Assembly (NCBI GenBank): GCA_001570385.1
Contig: BBYL01000023.1
Coordinates: 1 to 64,000 of the forward strand
DNA: 64,000 bases
Reading direction: 5' to 3'
Source: Microtetraspora glauca
Lineage (GTDB): Bacteria; Actinomycetota; Actinomycetes; Streptosporangiales; Streptosporangiaceae
Shown: positions 58,604-64,000 of the stretch, piece by piece
Position numbering within the stretch: position 1 is the first letter of the stretch
Layout: every line of letters starts with the position of its first letter
Notes under the pieces: generated by a model
Database searches by the model: none
What the model was told of the DNA's origin: nothing
What the model saw: only the letters and a program-made list of their open reading frames with translations
Program-made: the position numbers and the translations under genes

Positions 58604-59584
58604 TCAGCGTCCGCGGAGGGTCACCGAGGGAGCCTGGCCGTACCGGGCGCGGTAGGCCGCGGCGAACCGGCCCTGGTGCAGGAACCCCCAGCGGGCGGCC
58701 ACCGTGGTCACGGTGCACCGGGCCGGGTCGCCCGCCCTGAGCTCCTCGTGGACCCGGGCCAGGCGGACGTCCCTGAGGTGCGCCATCGGGGTCAGGCCCA
58801 GGTGGCGGCGGAACCCCTCCTGGAGCGAGCGGCTGCTGACCGCCACGGCCCGCGCCACGTCGTCGGTGCTCAGCGGGTGGCCGGCGTGCTCGTCGATGAA
58901 CTCCATGGCCCGGCGCACCACCTTGGGCAACGCGGGCGGCACCGGCGCGTTCAGCCGGGCCGAGTAGTTGGACGGCTGCATCGTCAGCAGCGAGGCGAGC
59001 AGCGCGTTCTCCAGGTGCGCCATGGCGAGCGGCTGCCCCGCCAGCCCGTCGCCGTGCTCGGCCTCCCGGACGAGCAGGTCGGCCATCGCGCGCCACGCTC
59101 GCGCCTGTCCCGTGGTCATGTCCAGCCCCAGGTCGAAGACGAGCGGCCGGTCGAGCCGCTCGCCGAGCATCTGCTCCAGCGTGTGCTCCACGGCGGCGCG
59201 GTCGAATTTCACGATCAGCTGGGGACAGCCGGCCGCCCAGCGCATGTCCAGGTGTTCCGTCGGCGACGGCAGCGAGGCCAGGTCCGGCGTCGACACGATC
59301 TCCTGTCCCCCGCACCTGATCAGGCTGCGTCCCGCGAGGGGCACCTGCACCAGGTAGAAGGACTCCAGCTCGCCCGGCTCTATGTGGACGTCGGCCGCGT
59401 AGTCCAGGTAGCTCACCCGGATGGACCCGAGCTGGGCCGAGTTGAAACGCGCGGACAACGGCGCCGGGCCGCCGGTCAGGTCCAGCCGGTGCGGGCAGAA
59501 CACCCGTCCGACCAGGTCACGGACCTCATCCAGATCATCACTGGCGAAGACGGCCCGGTTTTCGAGCAGGATCCGCTCACGCAT
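58604..59584 (-). CDS. AraC-family regulator
   Basis: 326 residues: an AraC-binding-like N-terminal domain (HIEPGELESFYLVQVPLAGR) and a C-terminal double helix-turn-helix (STDDVARAVAVSSRSLQEGF, then WGFLHQGRFAAAYRARYG). ATG 59584 with GGGAG at five bases is preferred to 59620. Divergent from the styrene-monooxygenase-like pair, which it probably activates. Confidence 0.88.
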   Translation of the reverse strand: MRERILLENRAVFASDDLDEVRDLVGRVFCPHRLDLTGGPAPLSARFNSAQLGSIRVSYLDYAADVHIEPGELESFYLVQVPLAGRSLIRCGGQEIVSTPDLASLPSPTEHLDMRWAAGCPQLIVKFDRAAVEHTLEQMLGERLDRPLVFDLGLDMTTGQARAWRAMADLLVREAEHGDGLAGQPLAMAHLENALLASLLTMQPSNYSARLNAPVPPALPKVVRRAMEFIDEHAGHPLSTDDVARAVAVSSRSLQEGFRRHLGLTPMAHLRDVRLARVHEELRAGDPARCTVTTVAARWGFLHQGRFAAAYRARYGQAPSVTLRGR

Positions 59585-59870
59585 CGACGCTCCCGCCGCA
59601 CGTCGGACTGACGCCGACATGGTGACGGATCACGGTGCACCCGTCCAGGCGGAATCGCATATTCGTCTCGTCGTCACCGAGGGATGATGGCCCGGTGAGG
59701 TCCGGGTCCCGTCAGAGTGACGTCAGGGTGATGTTCAGGGTCATGTCCAAGGTGGTCTTCGGGGTGATGTCCGCGCCAGGTGGATGACATCCGCGCTCAG
59801 CGGATGGTCAGCGCGCCGTCACGGACCGTACTTTCTGAACAGGTCGACTTCAGAAAGGAAAACGCCCACC

Positions 59871-61094
59871 ATGCGCAGAATCCTGATCGTCGGGGCCGGG
59901 CAGTCCGGCCTCCATCTCGCTCTCGGCCTCCTGCGGCACGGTTACGACGTCACGGTCGTCTCCAACCGGACGCCGGAGGACATCGCCGGTGGCCGGGTGA
60001 TGTCCAGCCAGGCCATGTTCGGTACGGCTCTCGCCCACGAACGCGCCCTCGGCCTCGACTTATGGGGCGACGCCTGCCCCCCGATCGAGGGGATCCAGTT
60101 CACGGTCCCCGGCCCGGATGGCGGCCGGGCGATCGACTGGGCGGCGCGGCTGCGCGCCCCCGCCCGCTCGGTGGACCAGCGGCTCAAGATGCCGGCCTGG
60201 CTGGCGGAGGTCGAGCGACTGGGTGGCAAGATCATCATCCATGACGTGACGCCCGCCGACCTGGAGACCTACGCCGCGCAGTACGACCTGGTCCTCGTCG
60301 CCGCGGGCAAGGGGCCGATCGCCTCGCTGTTCGAGCGGGACCCGGCGCGCTCGCCGTACGACGCCCCGCAGCGGGCGCTCGCCCTCACCTATGTCACCGG
60401 GCTCGCGCCGCGGCCCGACTACTCCGCGGTGTGCTTCAACCTGGTGCCGGGGGTGGGCGAGTACTTCGTCTTCCCCGCGCTGACCGTCACGGGCCCGTGC
60501 CAGATCATGGTGTTCGAGGGGATTCCGGGCGGGCCGATGGACTGCTGGGCCGACGTGCGCACCCCCGCGGAGCACCTGGCCAGGAGCCGGTGGATCCTGG
60601 ACACCTTCCTGCCGTGGGAGGCCGAGCGCTGCGCCGGGGTGGAGCTCACCGACGAGCTCGGCGTCCTGGCGGGGAGGTTCGCCCCGACCGTCCGCAGGCC
60701 GGTCGCCGCGCTGCCCTCGGGCGCGGCGGTGCTCGGCGTGGCCGACGTGGTCGTGCTCAACGACCCGATCACCGGGCAGGGCTCGAACAACGCCGCCAAG
60801 TGCGCCGCCTCCTATCTGGACTCGATCCTGGAGCGCGGCGAGGAGCCGTACGACGCGGCCTGGATGGAGCGGACCTTCGAGCGCTACTGGGCGGACGCCT
60901 CGCACGCCACGGCGTGGACGAACGCCCTGCTCGCGCCCCCGCCGCCGCACGTGCTCGAACTCCTGGGCGCGGCGGGCGGTCTGCCGGAGGTGGCCTCCCG
61001 CTTCGTCAACGGGTTCGACGACCCGCGGGACTTCGCCGAGTGGTTCATGGACCCCGCCGGGGCCCGTGCGTACCTGGACCGATTCGGCGGGTGA
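59871..61094 (+). CDS. Styrene monooxygenase StyA-like FAD oxygenase
   Basis: 407 residues: Rossmann GAGQSG at the N-terminus and StyA-type segments (GGRVMSSQAMFGTAL, GSNNAAKCAASYLDSI). Two-component enzymes of this family epoxidise alkenes or oxidise indole using FADH2. The next gene encodes the matching flavin reductase. ATG 59871 is chosen by homology; the frame upstream is spurious. Confidence 0.85.
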   Translation: MRRILIVGAGQSGLHLALGLLRHGYDVTVVSNRTPEDIAGGRVMSSQAMFGTALAHERALGLDLWGDACPPIEGIQFTVPGPDGGRAIDWAARLRAPARSVDQRLKMPAWLAEVERLGGKIIIHDVTPADLETYAAQYDLVLVAAGKGPIASLFERDPARSPYDAPQRALALTYVTGLAPRPDYSAVCFNLVPGVGEYFVFPALTVTGPCQIMVFEGIPGGPMDCWADVRTPAEHLARSRWILDTFLPWEAERCAGVELTDELGVLAGRFAPTVRRPVAALPSGAAVLGVADVVVLNDPITGQGSNNAAKCAASYLDSILERGEEPYDAAWMERTFERYWADASHATAWTNALLAPPPPHVLELLGAAGGLPEVASRFVNGFDDPRDFAEWFMDPAGARAYLDRFGG

Positions 61095-61103
61095 GGGGCG
61101 GTC

Positions 61104-61574
61104 ATGAGATCCCTGCGTGACGCCCTCGGGCAGTTCGCGACCGGGGTGGCGGTGGTCACGACCGCCACCCCGTGCGGGGAGCGGGCCGGGGTCACCGTCA
61201 ACTCCTTCACCTCGGTCTCGCTCGACCCGCCGCTGGTCCTGTGGTGCCTGTCGCTCCGGGCGCCGAGCGAGCCGGTGTTCCGCCGGGCGGGCCGGTTCGT
61301 GGTCAACATCCTGGCGGCGGACCAGGACGAGCTGTCCCAGCGGTTCGCGACGCCGCTGCCGGACAAGTTCGCCGGCGTGGAGACCCGCCTCACCCGCTCC
61401 GGCCTGCCGGTCCTCCCCGGGACCGTGGCGTACTTCGCGTGCCGGACGCTGACGGCCCACGACGGCGGCGACCACCGCATCTTCGTGGGCGAGGTCGAGC
61501 AGTTCGAACGGCAGGGAGGCGAGCCGCTGGTCTTCCACTCGGGGAGGTACCGTGCGCTGTCGGTGTGCGCGTGA
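61104..61574 (+). CDS. Flavin reductase, StyB-like component
   Basis: 156 residues of the HpaC/StyB type: FATGVAVVTTATP, TVNSFTSVSLDPPLVLWCL and GDHRIFVGEVE. Nine bases after the StyA-like gene; supplies its reduced flavin. Related in family to the reductase at 3987. Confidence 0.88.
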   Translation: MRSLRDALGQFATGVAVVTTATPCGERAGVTVNSFTSVSLDPPLVLWCLSLRAPSEPVFRRAGRFVVNILAADQDELSQRFATPLPDKFAGVETRLTRSGLPVLPGTVAYFACRTLTAHDGGDHRIFVGEVEQFERQGGEPLVFHSGRYRALSVCA

Positions 61575-61582
61575 GCGCGGCC

Positions 61583-62731
61583 TCACAGACCCAGCGACCG
61601 GCCGACGATCTCCTTCATGATCTCGGTGGTTCCTCCGTAGACGCGGGTGATCCGGGCGTCGGCGTAGGCCCGCGCGATCGGATACTCCGCCATGTAGCCG
61701 TAGCCGCCGTGGAGCTGCAGGCACGTGTCGACGGCCCGTCCCTGCAGCTCGGTGCACCACCACTTCGCCTTGGCTGCGTCCTCCGCGGTGAGCTCGCCCT
61801 CCCCCAGAGCGCGTACGCAGTCGTCCACGTAGTGGCAGGCGAGGTCGATCTCGGTGGCGATCTCCGCGAGCCGGAACCTGGTGTTCTGGAAGGCGCCGAT
61901 CGGCCGGCCGAAGGCGTGCCGCTCCTTGACGTACGCGAGGGTCCACTCCAGCGCCGCGCGCGCGGCCGCGACGGCGGCGACCGCGATGCTGAGCCGCTCC
62001 TGGGGAAGGTTGGCCACCAGTTCGCGGAAGCCGTTCCCCTCCTCACCGAGCAGGTTGGCGGCGGGCACGCGCACGCCGTCGAAGGACATCTCGGCGGTGT
62101 CCTGGCCGTGCAGCCCGAGTTTGTCGAGGTTGCGGCCGCGCTCGAAGCCGGTCATCCCGCGTTCCAGGACGAGCAGGCTGATGCCGTCGTGCCGCCGGGC
62201 GGGATCGGTCTTGGCGGCGGTGATGACCAGGTCGGCGTTGATCCCGTTGGTGATGAACGTCTTGGCGCCGTTGACGACGTAGTCGCCGCCGTCGCGCAGC
62301 GCGGTCGTCGTCATGCCCGCCAGGTCGGAGCCGATCCCGGGCTCGGTCATCGCGATGGCGGTGATCAGCTCACCCGCCGCGACGCCGGGCAACCAGCGTG
62401 CCTTCTGCTCCTCGGTGCAGTAGGCCAGGAAGTACGGCAGGCAGATGTCGTTGTGGAGCGTGAGCCCCAGCCCGGCTGAGGCGACACCGGCCCGCTGCAC
62501 CTCCTCGCCGATCACCACGTTGAAGCGGAAGTCGTCCACTCCTCCCCCGCCGTACTCCTCGGGGACGGCCATGCCGAGGAAGCCGCGCGCGCCGGCCGCG
62601 AGGAACAGCTCGCGCGGCACGATGCCCGCGCGCTCCCACTCCCGATGGTGCGGGACGACCTCCTTGCCGAGGAAGCGCCGGAAGCTCTCCCTGAACGCCT
62701 CGTGCTCGCTCTCGAACAGTCTGCGCCGCAT
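61583..62731 (-). CDS. Acyl-CoA dehydrogenase
   Basis: 382 residues with AIAMTEPGIGSDLAGM (FAD and substrate region), a candidate catalytic Glu late in the barrel (ARITRVYGGTTEIMKEIVGRSL) and normal family length. ATG 62731 follows GGAAGGAG. Divergent from the TetR gene at 62899, which probably represses it. Confidence 0.92.
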   Translation of the reverse strand: MRRRLFESEHEAFRESFRRFLGKEVVPHHREWERAGIVPRELFLAAGARGFLGMAVPEEYGGGGVDDFRFNVVIGEEVQRAGVASAGLGLTLHNDICLPYFLAYCTEEQKARWLPGVAAGELITAIAMTEPGIGSDLAGMTTTALRDGGDYVVNGAKTFITNGINADLVITAAKTDPARRHDGISLLVLERGMTGFERGRNLDKLGLHGQDTAEMSFDGVRVPAANLLGEEGNGFRELVANLPQERLSIAVAAVAAARAALEWTLAYVKERHAFGRPIGAFQNTRFRLAEIATEIDLACHYVDDCVRALGEGELTAEDAAKAKWWCTELQGRAVDTCLQLHGGYGYMAEYPIARAYADARITRVYGGTTEIMKEIVGRSLGL

Positions 62732-62898
62732 CGGCCTCGCTCCTTCCCGTCGGCGAAGGCCGCGGGGGAGGCCTGCGCCATGGTGGACACCTTCCCGGGT
62801 TCGCGCGGGGGATTCGCGCGCGTCCTCGTGCCCGGAAACCGTTCGCCCGCCGAAGCGGCCTCTTGACCGAAGCTGCAAATCACGATTCACTGCTTGAC

Positions 62899-63540
62899 AT
62901 GGCCTACCGGCGTACGGAGAAGACCGAGCGGCGACTCGCCGAAGTGCGCGAGCGGATCGTCTCGGCGGCCTGGGCGGTGGTCGCGGAGAGCGGCTTCGAG
63001 GCGGCCAGCGTGTCCGCCGTGGCCGAACGCGCCGGTCTGTCGGCCGGAGGGATCTACCGGCACTTCCCGTCGAGGGGTGCCCTCCTCACCGAGGTCTTCG
63101 AGCGTGCCTCCGGCCACGAGCTCGGCGTGCTGGCCTCCGTGGCGGCCCCCGTACCGGCCCCCGTGGCGGCATCGGACGGCGGGGTGCGGGAGCGCCTCGC
63201 GCGCGTCATCGCGACGTTCGCCCGCCGCGCGCTGGACGGGCGCCGCCTCGCCTACGCGCTGATCGCGGAGCCGGTGGACCCCTCCGTCGACGCGGCCAGG
63301 CTGGAGTACCGGCGGCGCTACCGGGACCTGTTCGCCGGCCTGGTCCGCGAGGGCGTGGCCGCCGGGGAGCTCCCCCCTCAGAACCCGGAGCTGACGGGCG
63401 CCGCGCTGGTGGGCGCGGTGGCCGAATGCCTCGTCGGCCCGCTGGCTCCGGAGCACGATCACGGCGACGACGAGTCGCTGATCGCGAATGTGACGAAGCT
63501 GGCGCTGAACGTGACTGGAGTGACCGCCGATGTCGGCTGA
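62899..63540 (+). CDS. TetR-family regulator
   Basis: 213 residues: an N-terminal helix-turn-helix (FEAASVSAVAERAGLSAGGIYRHF split across about 35-65) and a C-terminal ligand domain. ATG 62899 is chosen as MAYRRTEKTE; no clear Shine-Dalgarno. Overlaps the next acyl-CoA dehydrogenase-like gene by 11 bases; fatty-acid or isoprenoid catabolism control is plausible. Confidence 0.87.
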   Translation: MAYRRTEKTERRLAEVRERIVSAAWAVVAESGFEAASVSAVAERAGLSAGGIYRHFPSRGALLTEVFERASGHELGVLASVAAPVPAPVAASDGGVRERLARVIATFARRALDGRRLAYALIAEPVDPSVDAARLEYRRRYRDLFAGLVREGVAAGELPPQNPELTGAALVGAVAECLVGPLAPEHDHGDDESLIANVTKLALNVTGVTADVG

Positions 63541-64000
63541 GCAGTTCGAGATCGACCCGTTCGTCCAGGCGGCGCCGCGGCTCGCCAACCGGTGGAAGGC
63601 GGACCGGGTACTGCGCCACGCGGTACGGCGCGTCCTCCCGGCCGACGTCTTCGAGAAGGCGGCGGCGGACCTGGAGCACGCCGCCGAGCGCTGCGCGACC
63701 GAGCTGGCGCCCCTGGCGGCCAGGGCGGAGGGGAACCCGCCCAGGCACGTGCCCTACGACGCGTGGGGCAGGCGGGTCGACCGGATCGAGATCGACCCCG
63801 CCTGGACGGAGCTGGTGAAGCTCCTGCAGGGCCTCGGCGCGGTGGCGATCCCCTACGAGCAGACGTACGGACCCCACGGCCGGGTGGTGCAGGCCGCCCT
63901 CTACCAGATCGCGCAGGCCGTCACCGCGACGGCGCTGTGCCCGCTCGCCATGAGTGACGGCGCCGTGGCGTGCCTGCGCGACCATGACGCGGAGCTGGCC
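63530..64000 (+). CDS. Acyl-CoA dehydrogenase-family protein, N-terminal part (cut by window end)
   Basis: An open frame from ATG 63530 runs to the window end (157 codons seen) overlapping the TetR gene. It begins MSAEQFEIDPFVQAAPRLAN and continues with WTELVKLLQGLGAVAIPYEQ and CPLAMSDGAVACL, resembling the AidB-like/acyl-CoA dehydrogenase N-terminal domain. The C-terminal part lies outside the window. Confidence 0.7.
   Translation, partial: MSAEQFEIDPFVQAAPRLANRWKADRVLRHAVRRVLPADVFEKAAADLEHAAERCATELAPLAARAEGNPPRHVPYDAWGRRVDRIEIDPAWTELVKLLQGLGAVAIPYEQTYGPHGRVVQAALYQIAQAVTATALCPLAMSDGAVACLRDHDAELA

Noticed and set aside
60060-61946. 628-codon minus-strand frame over the StyA/StyB-like genes
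   Set aside because: Antisense to well-supported genes with family motifs; composition artefact.

Overview
The window looks like chromosomal DNA of a high-GC actinomycete. Codon use is strongly GC-biased, GTG and TTG starts are frequent, ATGA/GTGA stop-start overlaps are common, and IclR/GntR/TetR/PucR/AraC regulators, a DUF222-HNH gene and DtxR-type iron boxes are present. A soil or litter member of the Streptosporangiales or a relative is my guess; there is no rRNA to prove it. I saw no tRNA, IS element, prophage or CRISPR array.

Region 1 (about 3.0-28.7 kb) is the striking part. It holds an IclR regulator (3063-3848), a divergent operon of flavin monooxygenases and aldehyde dehydrogenases (3987-9805), a complete peptide-type ABC importer (10062-15002), an LLM flavin monooxygenase, a Dabb protein and a two-domain nitrilase (15032-18412). 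Next comes a tightly coupled operon (18470-24625). In order, that operon encodes a protein resembling red chlorophyll catabolite reductase (RCCR), a chlorophyllase/pheophytinase-type alpha/beta hydrolase, a Rieske oxygenase of the pheophorbide a oxygenase type, a second RCCR-like protein, an unknown beta-rich protein, an SDR very close to chlorophyll b reductase (NOL/NYC1), and an arylmalonate decarboxylase/maleate isomerase-family protein. These families match successive steps of the plant chlorophyll breakdown (PaO/phyllobilin) pathway, so I propose a bacterial chlorophyll or tetrapyrrole catabolic locus. Flanking genes (isochorismatase-type amidase, CoA-transferase, HMG-CoA-lyase family enzyme, nitrilase) could process the small imides or dicarboxylates left over. 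A 13-bp palindrome, GAAACA-N-TGTTTC, recurs at four promoters across this region, with weaker copies at two others. It ties the region into one regulon, probably under the IclR protein.

Region 2 (about 28.8-44.6 kb) begins with a small phosphatase gene. It continues with an M20 deacylase, a GNAT acyltransferase and an N-acylamino acid racemase-like enolase, matching the known D-to-L amino acid conversion route through N-succinyl intermediates. A second peptide ABC importer (with a permease-ATPase fusion), a PucR regulator, three beta-lactamase-fold hydrolases and an S9 peptidase follow. Together they suggest salvage of peptides, including D-amino-acid-containing ones.

Region 3 (about 44.7-64 kb) is a mix of separate units. 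It contains a TetR regulator divergent from an unusual ClpX with a palindrome between them; an iron-siderophore uptake locus with two iron boxes; an ECF sigma factor with a YCII partner; a molybdate modABC operon; a lipoprotein; an AraC regulator with a styrene-monooxygenase-like pair; and acyl-CoA dehydrogenases with a TetR regulator. The last gene runs off the end of the window.
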